Shown: positions 11,633 to 23,294 of the stretch, in pieces | How positions within the stretch are numbered: the first letter of the stretch is position 1 | Layout: every line of letters begins with the position of its first letter | Source of the DNA: Sparassis latifolia | Taxonomy: Eukaryota; Basidiomycota; Agaricomycetes; Polyporales; Sparassidaceae | NCBI GenBank assembly: GCA_018466975.1 | Contig: CM031561.1 | Location: forward strand, 3,782,001-3,846,000 | Length of the DNA: 64,000 nucleotides | Direction of reading: 5' to 3' | The notes under the pieces: generated by a model | The model's input: the letters and a program-made list of their open reading frames with translations, nothing else | Told to the model about the DNA's origin: nothing | Database searches by the model: none | Program-made: the position numbers and the translations under genes

Positions 11633-12859
11633 ATCTTTGCGTCTGTGTTGGCACTGACCAGGTTCGTGGCGCAATATGGTGCCGAATTTAGCCCCGGGTG
11701 CGTCCTGAGACTGCTCGCAAGTATGGGTCTGCTGTTCGCTGCCACTGACTGACAAAAGGTGGGGAGTTGGAGACAGCAACAAACGGCGTCGTATATATAT
11801 CTGCGAGCACCCTCCTCGATGAAAGTTTGGATCCCGCCAATGTATACGGCGAATGGTGGGTGAAGCAGTTCATCGCCTCACAACCCTGTCCCAGCCTTGC
11901 CAGAATCGCGCAGATGACGAAATTAGTATCAAACCCTGTGATCCAATTGTGCATCTTGAGATATTATCCAACCGTGACAGTTTGGGCACACCAGATAACG
12001 ATATCTAGGGACTTCAGCTGACACACGGTGACGGAGCAACGCATCCATGGTGAAAATGGTGTTCTCTGTCTCATCAGCAGTAGGTCCAGACGCAGAGAAG
12101 CTGTAGAATTGAAGCGATATTTGTTCAATGTACGTAAGAAAGGTAAGATTGTGCTTCTGGCGGGGACTTGCTTTCCATCAAGTGAATGAACTTTGGCTGT
12201 ACTTTGATATACTCGCAGCCTCGGTTGGACACCTTGTTCACGACGAGGTTGCTATGATTCTTGCCCGGGGATTTCGACCAGATCGGTTTATTCAGTTACC
12301 TGCTCTTGCGAATGTTCACCTGCACCCTTCATTCCGAGTGAAAGCTATGAACTGTAGCACTGCAGACGAGTGTCGTACTTACGAGGGTTCTCCGGAGGTT
12401 GATCGTTAGTACGATCCGCCCCTTGGAGTAAGTCATGCACTGGTGGCTGGCTGTATCAGCATCCAGGGGTGATGCAAATACCAACAAAGCTCCGCTGCAA
12501 CGAGTATTGTAGCACAGCCTCAGGTGTTGGCCGGGGATATTCTTAGATTAGGCTTGTTCTCTATTACGGTGAGGTAACGGACCCTTGGAGATGCACCTAC
12601 TGGCACCGGTAATTGCTACGGATGTCGACAAATGTCCACGGCCGTCTTTAGATTTTTTACTGATGCATCGACCGGAACGCCGTCATTAAATGCTCAGCTG
12701 ACCATATGTAAGTCGTACCCAAGCAAAATTCCGCGCAGCGAGGCCCAGTGTGCCGTGTCGACTTCTGACGAGTGCTGGGGTGCATCGCGCGGAGCCGCCG
12801 AACTATGCCGATAATCCGGGGATAACGGACATTGGCATGCTCCTGAGCGCAACTACTTC
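11633..12859. other. Spacer, no recognisable gene
   Basis: Short frames only on both strands. It contains the 5' flank of ZF2. No motif, transposon end or RNA gene was recognised. Confidence 0.3.
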
Positions 12860-13170
12860 GAATATACCTGCCGTCCTACGTCCGCGTTCTCGGGAGCTTC
12901 GAAGATGTGCCAGTACACAGCGTAAACGATCGACAGCATAATCGGACATTGAAGCTGCTAAGCACACAACCACGAGCGCATGATAAGGGTGTGGAACTCC
13001 AGAGCCGCAACTCCGGAGCGGGAACGCGAACTGTTGCACATATGGTAAGTGACCGAGAAACAAAAATCGCAAATATGGCTCGCGGGGGGCAGCACAATCA
13101 CTGAGTGAACGCACGAGATACAACACATCAAGCACTGAGCGAGATCAGAGCAAGATGGAGACAGGTACAA
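12860..13170. repeat. ZF-downstream flank repeat without its ZF gene (ghost copy)
   Basis: Shares ordered segments with the repeat at 22640-23080 (downstream of ZF4): AAGCNGCTAAGCACAC, GAGCGGGAACGCGAA and GCGAGATCAGAGC-like. No ZF coding sequence follows at the expected place 0.2-1.3 kb to the right, so it reads as the remnant of a lost array unit. Confidence 0.55.
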
Positions 13171-14678
13171 CCGTATGGGAGCCATGAGCGGCGGTTTGAT
13201 ATCCACAGTTAACTAGTAGCATCAACGATAATGTTGAGAGAGCAATGGCTATGCGCACAACGTGTATTCACACCTGGAATTCGTGCGCACATTGTCAGAA
13301 GGTTCTTTAGCACAGTTTCCGCGATATCATGAGGTCTCTGGCTCACATTTCATCCCTCAGATGCGCACGGGGGGCTCTTTTCCACATTTGTCTCCTTACT
13401 TGCTGACGCAGCAGGTGCCTCTCGAACCTCCTGTGCCATAGACTCCTAGCGAGTGTGCCATTTGCCATTCTGGGGGAGATTTTGGGTTATCTATCTGAGA
13501 AAAACCCTATTCCATTCAAGGAAGTAAACTTAGCTGCTGCTCCCCGATGAATCCCAGTGTCTTTCCAGAGATATTAGTAGTGGCTGTGGTAGAGATGATC
13601 GATGACAAGCATGCATATTCGTAGACCATCTTTACGACAGCCACTGCGGCTTCAAGGTTCTTTGGCATTTATATGGCTCACCCCTTTTCACATCGTGCTG
13701 TCACAATGCGAGGCAGAGGAAACGGGTTCTATTAGTTTCAGCAACTCGCACTTGCGTCTGAGAAGCCGTTCCTTGCAGATAGGTGAAAAACAGAATACCG
13801 TTGTGCTTCCGCATTCTCACCTTCATCCTGATCCTATCATAGACACTCCTAGTTGATGCCGGGCTCGCAATTTCTGCGACATTCCCAACGGCTGTGCGCG
13901 CGTACATATAACTTTCTCGCGTATCTGGTCTAAAACTCGCGCCAGCAAATTTGGCACCTGAACATTTGGTTGGGTTAGGGGAGGAAATAGGATACGGCGG
14001 GGGGCCGAGGAATTACCCACGGTCCATTTACGGGTGGTGAAAGAACGTACGACGTGCAAGTGTGTGATGTATTGCCCAAGTCGCAAGCTGTTCAGAGCAT
14101 CGGTCTTGTTGAAAAAACGTAATTCTTGCGTATCGGATGACCCAAAATCCGTGGCTGCACGGCAAGTAAAAGTGTGCGCGAGTGTTGCAGAAATGTAAAG
14201 GCCGACTCGGATAAACTGAGGATAACTCGGCGTGTGGATCTGTTACACCAGCGATGGATTCGGGCATCTTGATTATCCATATGGGCCTGTGACGCGGTGA
14301 ATCATCATCAGGCTTGGAGAATTTGATCAGGGGACTCGACGTACCCTTTCTGCAGAATGTGGAGGGGGGAAAAGGGTCTTATCCACTGTACGTGTAGGGT
14401 TAACGTTATATCAAATCCTGCGGGAAAATATCTCTCGGAGTCAAGGCTACAATGAGGACCAGCTGGCTGCGAACAATCCATCTTGATTCATGGGATTCGG
14501 AGAGAATTCGGTGGGAATCTATGCCTTATACCTAGTACGATGACATATATACTCGTCATAGATTTTGTCTTGAAAAGATTCAACTATTCCTGCGGAAAAG
14601 TACTCGAGCTCGCGGCAGCCAGATTGATGGGAGTCGCAGAAGCTTAGCGTATCGAGTCACTCAGTCAACCTCATACAC
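13171..14678. other. Spacer, no recognisable gene
   Basis: A region of short, unrelated frames between the ghost repeat and the 14.7 kb transposon. Nothing supportable was seen. Confidence 0.3.
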
Positions 14679-14686
14679 GTGAGTGG

Positions 14687-15100
14687 AGGACCCCCGACAA
14701 TTGGTGAATAGGCCTGATCTGGAGAGGGCAAAAATGTCCGTTGGGAAAAGGCCGTTTCGGGCCCAAAATGTCCGTGAAAAATTAGGCCTCACCACATTTT
14801 TTGCCTCCGCGGTCCACGTTTCTCTTCAGGTTTTAACCCTAAAAAGGTAATTTTGGGCGCTTCTGAGCCGGCGGCTATGCCGCCTCCTCCTCGGCCCTGC
14901 CCGCTCTCCCTCGCCGGCCTTCCACAAGCGTTTGTCCGGCCTCGAATCAGGCCGCTGCCTCCCCGATGTCCGCGAAATGGCTCAGGCTATCCGGCGGTCA
15001 ACCCCCCTGATTTGTCCGTGAATACCAGGCATGAGGCTCTCGAAAGTTCAAAATTTGTCCGTAACTGGCTCAGGGACCTTCCCCAATTGTCGGGGGTCCT
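14687..15100. mobile_element. Non-autonomous DNA transposon with 8-bp TSD (hAT-like MITE)
   Basis: 414-bp element. The ends are inverted copies of AGGACCCCCGACAATTGG, flanked by a perfect 8-bp direct repeat GTGAGTGG (14679-14686 and 15101-15108). Inside, TGTCCG recurs at least six times near both ends in forms such as AAATGTCCGTT and TTTGTCCGTGAA. Subterminal repeats of this kind are usual for hAT transposase binding. There is no transposase coding capacity. The 8-bp duplication favours hAT; the terminal AGG differs from the usual CAG/TAG, so the superfamily call is tentative. Confidence 0.8.
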
Positions 15101-15108
15101 GTGAGTGG

Positions 15109-15699
15109 TCAAATTATAGACTCCGAATTTGGCCCGGCAGTAAGTAGGCTTGACAAGTACTACTTGTACTACTTCCACTGTCTAGTGCATCTTTGAGCGC
15201 AATTGAATACGATCGTCTACATCGCAGGTGGCCACAAATTCGAAGGCTATTGCAGAAGACATCGAGATGCGGGGTTACCGCGCAGCGGATCCAGGTATCT
15301 ACTTAATTGTGATCAGTTCTACCCGTCGTCGCCGTTGCGTTGCTGCACGTTGGAGTGGAGTGGTGGTGCAAGCTCGTCTTAAGGGACGCCTGTCGATAGG
15401 TATGCTTGCACTGATTCTCTCCGGCTCGAAAAGCTCGCGGAATGACAAGCTTTCTATCGTCCCCGCAAGGAATCTTGTCAACACGACCCTCACCTCTCTG
15501 TCCAAAGATCGTGTTTAAGCTCAACCTACAGCAACTAGAGTGGGAGCGTGCACTCATGCGCCCTGCGAACATGCTGTCCTTAAATCGTCATGCTGATCCT
15601 TGCAGATCTACCCACGTTCTGCGCATTGACTGGCGGTCGAACCCCATGCTTGAATGGATACCAAGTTCATGCATGCAATGCTCCCCCTCATTGTGTAAG
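15109..15699. other. Spacer, no recognisable gene
   Basis: No supportable gene. A small Cys-containing frame near 15.66-15.76 kb sits at the left edge of the duplicated block and looked hydrophobin-like at first glance, but it lacks the family pattern. Confidence 0.3.
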
Positions 15700-16070
15700 G
15701 CATCGCACAGTGCTGCTGGCTGTTGTTGGCGCGACATCGAGGCTCTAACACTGAAATAGCGTAAGTGTGTACCCACCGTGTCGCTTATATACATCCATTC
15801 TGAACGCCGTGATTCTCAGCCTTTCTCGGCATCTTCCACACGGTTACGCTAGAGACTCCCGTCTGCCGGAAAACTCACAGAACGATCGCACATCTTTGTT
15901 GGGTGGCGAGAACGTGTCAAAAAATGCTGGGTCGTGTTATCGAACGTTTAAAACGCTCGATTGTCAAGTCGATCTGAATCTGGAAACGTCGATCGTACGT
16001 ATCGAGTGCCACCGCCATCGTGTGCATACTTCAACTTGCTTCACCTGACCTGCACACTCCGTAAGAGATT
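15700..16070. repeat. Duplicated block downstream of ZF3 (copy 2 of 2)
   Basis: Partner of 9950-10330. Both copies contain a GT(G/A)AGTGTGTA segment followed about 60-70 nt later by GTGATTCT(T/C)AG, which resembles a shared intron. The block may therefore be transcribed on the plus strand, but the frames on either side are not conserved between copies. Confidence 0.65.
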
Positions 16071-16440
16071 TCTCTCCCCCAATACGTATGGGATGGTACT
16101 GACGCCGGAAAGTTGAGAAGTCCATATAGGACGCCAAGCAATAAACTTGTGGCTGTTTTATTGGACTTCGGAACTGAGATTGATTTATGGGTATAGTGCC
16201 TAGTGTTACCCATATCAGAAACATGACTATGGAGCAGGATATCAATATGCCACAGAGTGCAGAACGATAACGGAATGCAACATGAACTGCGAAGGCCAGT
16301 GATAGTAATGTCCAAATAAAATGGGATGCAGGGTATCATTGCCTAGAAATGTCCGTAAAATAAGTGTAACGGGTCGTAAAACGGTCATGAGCCGTCTTTG
16401 AATTCATCATACCACCAAGCATAGCCTATGACCTCTGAAA

Positions 16441-17274
16441 TCACACGCGGGCAGGATTCTCCCGGCACCACTTCCTGACGTGTCTCGTCAGGGCATCTAT
16501 GCGCGAGAACTTGTCTCCGCAAAAGTTGCAAAAACATGCCAGCGCGCCAAGATGCACTGACGCAACATGTTTCCCTAGGCTTTCATGTTTCAGTGACTTC
16601 CCGCATGGCTTGCCTTCGGTATACCATTTGCATACCCCCTCGCTCTTCTGATGCCATTCGCCTCGGATATGGTGTTCGCGCAAGTGCCTTTTGATCATAC
16701 CTGCTGTGGGTTTGTCCGGATACATGTGGCCACACCCTCCATCCCAGAGGCAGGGAATTCGGCAGCCGGGCGACTCCTGCACAGCGGCCGGATGTCCTGC
16801 CTGCGAGATAGAGGTGGCGTGCCCGGTGAAGGCATCTCCAAACTGGGAGTAGTCGCCTGGTGGGAGAGGAACGACCCAGTGAGAGTATTCTGGACGGTAA
16901 TCATGATTATCATATATCCCGGGGGTGATGCTGGAGGCCCCGATTGGAACTGCAGCAGCGGATTGCCCCGCAATCCATTCCTGGGGAATAGCGTAGCCAC
17001 TCCCTGGGTGATTCCCGTACTCCAAACCAAACGGTAGGGCCAACTGGGAATCGTAGGCCCCGGCAGAAGTGTGGGATTGCCCCGCAATCCACTCCTGGGG
17101 AATAGCGTAGCCACTCCCTGGGTGATTCCCGTACTCTACGCCAAACGGTGGGGTGAACTGGGATTGGTATCTGACAATGTTGCTGGTGGTCAGTGTAATT
17201 CATGGATGTCAGCATGGCAGTCCTCACTGCCATTGTCTTCCCCCGTTTTCATGCTGGCTGGGGTAGGGAAACAT
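16441..17274 (-). CDS. Tandem-CWCH2 zinc-finger protein, array member ZF3
   Basis: Exon 1 17274-17228 (MFPYPSQHENGGRQW plus two bases), a 45-nt intron 17183-17227 (GTGAGG...CCAG), then exon 2 17182-16441; 262 residues. The splice is phase 2 and enters at HNIVRYQ, as in ZF2. The N-terminal half carries two copies of a 38-residue repeat containing PFG(V/L)EYGNHPGSGYAIPQEW. Finger A is CLWDGGCGHMY..., finger B CKWYTEGKPC...LGKHVASVH, finger C CNFCGDKFSRIDALTRH plus a final Cys. In finger A the usual acidic LDD is replaced by PDK. All twelve metal ligands are present. The just-downstream sequence (GGTGGTATGAT) also matches ZF2. Confidence 0.83.
16960..17164. repeat. 114-bp in-frame tandem repeat inside ZF3
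   Basis: Two copies start at 16960 and 17074 with a period of 114 bp (38 codons), so the duplication keeps the reading frame. The copies differ at only a few positions over the first 75 bp, which suggests recent slippage or unequal exchange in the disordered N-terminal half. Confidence 0.85.
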
Positions 17275-17934
17275 AGCGTCGAACTGAGTTCGGCGGATAT
17301 CCTGGAACTGTCGCCCTGCCGCTCGCGACGACGAAAACCGAAGACCGCGAGTGTGCAAGTTTAAGCAAAGAGGTGTGCGTTATATATCACGGCGTCCTCC
17401 ATCCTCTCTGTGGCCTCCAGTCGGCGAGAGTCGGATCGAGCACAGGAATATGTTCTTCCAGTGGGTGGAGTTGGGTCATCGCTTTTGACGTAGTTTTTCT
17501 AGTCTCAGCGTGGCCAAACTCATATCCTCGTTGTACAACGGATATCACAGCCTGCAATGTGGTTGTCATGTGTGCCGTTCAGTGGTGCGTCCTCGAGTTG
17601 TAATCGTATGACTGCAGGCTCACCAATCCCCTCTTTTTTCCTTTTGCAGGGCGACAACATGCTACTGTGAACGCACAATGGCATGGCATGATTCTCCGGT
17701 ATACATGATTCCACCCTATTTCTGTTGAACAGAGAAGTACGATTGTCACTCTAGATGATGCGTCCTGTGCCTGATTTCGATAAGCAATGCTTCTATCAGA
17801 GAAGCATGACAATGCTGTGCGTAGGCATACGAAACTCTCGCTGATGTCTTCCAAATATTTCGACAGAGAAGTTGTAGTCACATCCCTATGTTCACTAACA
17901 CGTCGGCAAACAGAACTGCGTGGAAGCTCGTAAA
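17275..17934. other. Spacer upstream of ZF3
   Basis: 5' flank of ZF3. No recognisable gene. Confidence 0.3.
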
Positions 17935-18246
17935 CTAGTACTCAGGAAGGAGGGCCACATTACGGTGGACTTCTTTACCTGCAGCGCGCCAGAGCACTGC
18001 CAACGAGTGGCGGACTCGTCTTTGGATGTTCTTTCGGCGGAAGTCGATCACTACACGGTGACCCGCTAGCTGTCCGTGATTCATAGATGGCGGGCGTGGC
18101 GATACCTGGTACTCGGCGGCCTCATACGTCCCCAGTCCATTCAGCACTGTTCGGAGTGTCGGCTCCCAAAAGTGTTTTTGGAACAGGACTGACTGCGGTC
18201 GGTGAGGCGCCACTTCGGAGACCGTATGTAATGCACTCACCAGCAC
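17935..18246 (-). pseudogene. Exon-like ORF, unrecognised protein
   Basis: A 103-codon frame with protein-like character. It contains AAEYQVSPR, GHRVVIDFRRKNIQRR and LWRAAGKEVHRNVALLPEY before the stop. A possible acceptor precedes it near 18.25 kb, and the AAEYQVSPR to RVVIDFRR order reads like a real conserved domain end. I cannot name the family. No matching upstream exon was found, so it is treated as a fragment of a multi-exon gene or a pseudogene. It is upstream of ZF3 in the same orientation. Confidence 0.35.
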
Positions 18247-18599
18247 TCACAGCTAATGAAGATGTCCGCACACTTCAAAGGCGGCCTACATGCGACATCC
18301 AACGAGTAAGCACAGTATACACATAGATCGATTTGGTGCCTGATACGTCATTTGGCCATTTAGCGCTCAGGTGACTCCGAGCCAGGCGAAGTTTGCGGCG
18401 ACTTGCGCAACGGGGCTCCGAACGAGCTCTGGGGTGGCAAAGCGTCGCCGAGTAGCCGGACTTAGAACTGTTCTAATTGTTCGCTCGGTCGGAGCTGCGA
18501 ACCACAGAAGCACGACGGAGAAGTCGCGTTGCATAGCATCCTGAAATATTAGTTTCGCTTCGGGCACTTGTGTGGAGCCGCTAAGACTCATCTCAAGAT

Positions 18600-18960
18600 A
18601 CTAGGTTGAGCAACTGAGAGCACGACGAGACGACGGACAAGGTGCTGAAGTACGCCACAGCGAATTTATTTGGAGAATGTACACCAGGTACTTCAAGACA
18701 CACCGAAGCTGGAATGGGGAGCCGGAACGCCAAGTGTCGTGCGTAGTACGAGGAACAGGTTGCAGATGAGGTTGAATATCCAAGTATAGGACTGAATGAG
18801 CACACGACAGCAGGACATAGAGCGGACCAGTGAGTGCGACCAGAGCGAGAGGGACAGGCAACTGTAGGACAGTTGAGAAACAAGTGGGGCCAGCCACGAT
18901 TAACGACGAACATCGTGCGATGTCTCCGCGTGACCTCTCCACCCAGTCCCGGCGCAGCAG
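18600..18960. repeat. ZF-downstream flank repeat without its ZF gene (ghost copy)
   Basis: Aligns by eye with 22640-23080 over its whole length: GAGC-GGAACGC, TGTCGT-CGTAGT, GCGACCAGAGCGAG, CACGAT-AACGA and TCGTGCGATG occur in the same order. In the ZF4 unit this block lies 0.2 kb past the stop codon. Here no ZF gene follows; the next conserved flank block comes after only 0.5 kb. Confidence 0.7.
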
Positions 18961-19429
18961 GCTGTTAGCGTGTCATTTCACCTCCGCACAGCCAACCGCG
19001 ATGACCTCCGCTTTGGCGCCGCCAGTGGTTACAATACGAGTCCTTCCTACAGGTCGCGCCAATCAACCACTCATACATTGCCATCGGGTTCTCCTGCTCA
19101 CCTACTGCCAACAGCACCTATTCTGTGTCGTCTCTGGCACAGATCGGTCCTGGCGTTGCAATTCGTTTGACACCCGTACTCCGGGCTTCCCCGACTTCGT
19201 CGCCAGTATCCAGGCCATGGGTCTAACTCTTCATATCTCAGATCCCACAGTCGTCTCTCCATAACAGATTGGAACTCTGAAATTACATGCCGTTATACCG
19301 GAGCATAGCGTGGCATTCCACCGCTACTCTTCTCGCGTTTCGTATCCTGTAACCTCCGAGAGAGCAGCTCCGAGAACGCGAGGCGGCATCCCACTGACTC
19401 GGACTTGCAGAACCAAACTACTGTCAGTG

Positions 19430-19690
19430 AGCGGAATGCGCAAACAAAACCCGTCCGACGAGCCTTACAGGCTCGATCGCCGTGGATGCCCATTTGGGCG
19501 ATCCATGATAGGGGTCCGGGTACGCCAGAGACCCAGTAATCCAGGAGACGCATGCAGTCGACACGTTCCTGCGGCGCTGGCACAGGTCATGTCAGGTACG
19601 GGATCGAATCTCCGCTTTCCCGCCTTATCCTGTCACGTAACATTAAAATGATCCATCCCTGGTGCATGAGCGGATGTCCTCGCACTACAG
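19430..19690. repeat. ZF-upstream flank repeat (ghost copy)
   Basis: Related to 25970-26250. Shared landmarks in order are CAAACAAAAC, GCAGTCGACACGTTC, CTGGCACAGG/CTAGCACAGG and GTGCATGAGCGGATG. In the ZF4 unit this lies about 1.7 kb upstream of the gene; here it sits 0.5 kb from the downstream block, so about 2.3 kb carrying the ZF gene is missing. Confidence 0.65.
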
Positions 19691-20520
19691 GATTGATCGC
19701 CATAAGCCACTAGTGCCCAGGGTGCACCTGCGGGAATAAGGATTGAGCGAGGTGGTCACTAGCGTATAACCGTTGCTTGAAACTTCGACTTCTCTGCAAG
19801 AGAATAGCCTAAAAATTGACCAATGCAAGTGTTGTCGTACTATCGTGTCAGGATGCAACATATTCACGACCAATCCAGAGATGGCATTGGACCAAGGGAA
19901 ATCTTGAATGTCACTGATACCCTATGATACCACACCATGGGTTGATCGGATAAGGCGCGAATTAACTGCATGATTCGATTAGGAAGTGAGAGACGAACCG
20001 TAAACAGCGGACTGATGTATTCGTTGTACTCACTTCATGAGTGAGCGGTCTCAAGGATTGCCATACTCTCGATCTCATCGCTCGCCGTTGGTGTAACAAG
20101 CAGCTGCCAGAGCATGGTGCTGAGCATGGCTCCCAACAGACCGTCGCCTCGTTGGATCTTTACCCAGCCTGTAATTGGCTCGAAGAGAAGCGATTAGATG
20201 ACGACCACGAACCAGCTCGTGAATCAGGAACTCACATGAGGGTGTAGAACCCGCGGAACATATACAGACACTAAGTACAAGGTCGCATTGCACATTGGAC
20301 GTGATCAAACATGGCGCAACTTGAACACGATTTGACGAAGGGGAGTTCCACTAACAGACGATCTTCCGAACGCTTGAACTTGAAGCAGGTTATTTACCGG
20401 AGTATGCTAGTGTGGTGATCTGCGTTGGCCCGTCTGCGGAAAGGCGAGTAGGTTAGAGTTACACTTGTGTATATACAACAAGGGTGTAAATTGGAGTCAG
20501 TCGTGACAATCCTTGGTTAC

Positions 20521-20874
20521 TTACGACTGATATGGGACCAAGTTGTGCAAACGCGATGGTGAGCAGACAACGTTGCAAACTTGCGCGCGTCCCACATCTG
20601 CTTGACCGTGGACAATATCGTCTGTCGGCGTCTTCGCGGCCACCGGGTGAAAGTCGGTCTCGGCCGTGGGCAGCTCGAACCCACTCGGGTGCCGTACCGA
20701 ACCGTCTGCCATGCGTAGCTCAACAGGAATCTTCTCCTTGCGAGATCGAACGGATGAGGCAAGGCCCTCGCTGAGGATTCCTGCGTTGAGCTCCGCCATC
20801 AGCGAGCCCCCCGCCTCTTTACGCTCCGAGATGTCGTCCCGTTGCCGCTTCCGCTCGACATAGAACACTGGCAC
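20521..20874 (-). pseudogene. ORF fragment, unrecognised, Lys/Glu-rich
   Basis: A 117-codon frame that begins inside a longer open stretch reading NVVPVFYVERKRQRDDI and continues with SEGLASSVRSRKEK and MADGSVRHPSGFELP. The composition is protein-like and charged. Upstream minus-strand frames (20902-21218, containing PNDIYWKRRPPNHPGDPGW) could be earlier exons, but an in-frame stop separates the nearest one. No family was recognised. Confidence 0.3.
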
Positions 20875-21369
20875 AACGTTGTCCTCCGCTTCTTGCTGCG
20901 GTTATGGTGGACGACTCGTCACTCTAGGCCAACGCAGGGATGCTCTTGCAGCGGTTCTTGAATGACGAAGATAGAGATGAGGATGAGGATGAGTCGTCGG
21001 CCGCGCGTCCAAGCGCAGAGGCATGGGACGAGTCACGGTGCTGCATGAGGTGTAAGCGCACACTGCGCGATCGACGGCAAGTCGCTTCTTCCTCCATTCC
21101 CCCGTCTTCGTAAACGCTCCACTCGCGTTCGATAAATCTCGCCAGCGTCGCGATCCCATCCTGGGTCCCCAGGATGGTTGGGAGGTCGCCTCTTCCAGTA
21201 TATGTCGTTCGGCGTCATAAGTTATCTGAGGTTAACTCTCGGATATCCTGAGGAACGAAGGTTGAAGCAGAGTGTCAGTCTGCCTTTGGGAGACTAGTTA
21301 ACTCCCGAGGTCAGACGTATGAGATACGGAGAGGTCGGGCCAACTCTGAGCGCCCCTATTGATACAAAC

Positions 21370-22070
21370 CAGTCTAACATGCTACCAGGATCTGTCGGTA
21401 GCCCTCATTTCTCTCGTCACGTCTGCAGCTCGCGAGGATCATGCTGCTTACACACTGCAGCAGCTCTCTCAAGCCATATTTCATGCACGGTGTGCAGCTG
21501 CGCTTGTAATTCCCTCAAATTTACGACTGTTTTCCCCGCTGATACAGGTTTTTGTACCAGGAACCTCTCACACTACTACTCCCCCTTCTAATATCCTGTC
21601 CATACGACGGTGCCGATAAGCTCATTCACATTATGGGCCAAGAGAGTAGTGCCAAAGAAGTCGTTATGGTAGTGCAAGAAGTTGCCGAACATCTTGAATA
21701 TCTTTCTCAAGCAGGTGAACAAGTCGAAGAGGTAGACTGTGGCTTGTCTCCTCTTAAGCAGATTGACCGCCTCGTTCGACTTTATGCGCATTGTGAGTGC
21801 GTTATAAATGTAACTTACCATACACACCCCACCTAGCGCTATAGGCGTTCCGCGCTTGCCAAAGCGTAACAAACTCCCGAGTCAAGTCATGGAGCCGTTG
21901 CTGTCTGCTCGTATCTCTGATAACACAGTTTGGCGGTTCCGCCGATGATGACGAAAGGGCACTCGTTGCTTCAGTATCCGAGTCAGTATTATCGATCAAC
22001 AAAGGTGTCCTCAGACTCTGCAGGATTCCCACTGCTGATCTCTTCGACTGCTCATCTACACATGGTGTGT
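21370..22070 (+). pseudogene. Degenerate multi-exon gene, unrecognised helical protein
   Basis: Three successive protein-like segments in plus orientation: LSVALISLVTSAAREDHAAY (21.38-21.55 kb), SAKEVVMVVQEVAEHLEYL (21.63-21.79 kb) and FGGSADDDERALVASVSESV (21.93-22.07 kb). A GTGAGT donor stands at 21793 and a CACAG acceptor at 21928. The segments do not join in one frame with these sites. Between the first two, frame changes at about 21.55 kb with no room for an intron. I read this as a decaying gene for a helical protein of unknown family. Confidence 0.35.
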
Positions 22071-22639
22071 TATTTTGATACCCTCAAGATCTTCTCAAAA
22101 TGGATCCAGGTGGACCCATGCTTTAAAACGATCTGTCGGAGGGTTTATGGGTCGGACTATCAAACTTCAGATCGGGAACCTGGCATTGTACCACTGGAAA
22201 GCATGGTACATAATTCTTCGCTGTCCGCCTACAGCTGCAGAATCCATGAGAGGTACCTTGCTTGGATCACGCACTGATCCCCTGACGAGCCGCTCACAAC
22301 TCTTCCTTAAGAGATGTCTAGTACCTCAGCATGCTCCCTTGTTGTTCCGGTGGAAGAAGTCATCGCACCAATGCGGCACCGGGAAGACCACAACCATCAA
22401 TATTGGGTCGTATGGTATGTATCCATCTGGCACGCGACAAAGATACGAATTCATGTGATCCTGCCGATGTACAAGAGAATATCTTTCGAAAAAGCGGATT
22501 TTTAATAATTATCCCTTGGATCTTCAGTATTCTCTGTCCATCTGGCGGAGTCACATATTCTTCGAACGTTCCATATCGCAAGCCCCCTCAGCGGAGTGAG
22601 AGCACCCCCTATAGGTGCTGGTCAAGTCCACTATCGAAC

Positions 22640-23080
22640 AAGTAGGACGACAGCCACTCAGTGATCCGAATGTATCTCGGGCGCCAGCTTATGAGAATCG
22701 CGTTGCCAAGATAGTCCACTATTTGTCGAATCAACGAGAGAACGCGGCGAGATGATCGACAAGCAGCTAAGCACACCATCGCAATTGTATTAGGAGGATA
22801 TACACCAAGACACCGGTACACCAGAGCCAGGACAGATAAGGAGCGGGAACGCGAATTGTCGTACGTAGTGCGAGAGGAGGACTGCAGTGGACGTGGAGTG
22901 TAGATGCAGCACAGCGACCAGGAGAACGCAAGACGGCGAGACACGGCGTATGGACTAACGAGCGAGACCAGAGCGAGCGAGAGGCATAGGTGATTGCGAG
23001 AGCAGAGAATAAGTGAGGACATCCACGATCAACGATCCACGTCGCCTCGTGCGATGGCTCCCCAAGATGTCTCAGTGCAC
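22640..23080. repeat. ZF4 downstream flank repeat
   Basis: Best-preserved copy of the downstream block; related copies are at 12860-13170, 18600-18960 and 29130-29390. It lies 0.2 kb past the ZF4 stop. Minus-strand frames through it are hydrophobic but not conserved in frame between copies, so it is more likely non-coding flank than a gene. Confidence 0.7.
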
Positions 23081-23294
23081 AACGAGGAAACCAGTATCTG
23101 GAGATGAGAGACTATACTTCGACCTAGAATTTGTGCGAAAATTAGCAGAAGCTCGAACGTGAACTTCCTTGGCAAATGTTTATGAGCATAAAAGCTAAAG
23201 AATCATCAGCACCAGTACGAAGGACGTAAGTTGAAATACAGACTTACCGAAGGGCATGCCATTACCTTCTGCGTTGATGCAGCACCCCGAAGAA

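Noticed and set aside
15640..15765. Small Cys-rich frame suggesting a hydrophobin
   Set aside because: It lacks the eight-Cys hydrophobin pattern and a signal peptide, and the frame is not kept in the duplicate at 9.95 kb.
20902..21218. Minus-strand frames as upstream exons of the 20521-20874 ORF
   Set aside because: A stop lies between the nearest frame and the ORF, and no donor/acceptor pair joins them in frame, so they were not merged.
22609..23022. Hydrophobic 137-codon minus frame that could be a membrane protein
   Set aside because: The same DNA block is repeated at 18.6 and 29.2 kb, but frame and residues are not conserved. It is better explained as a non-coding flank repeat.
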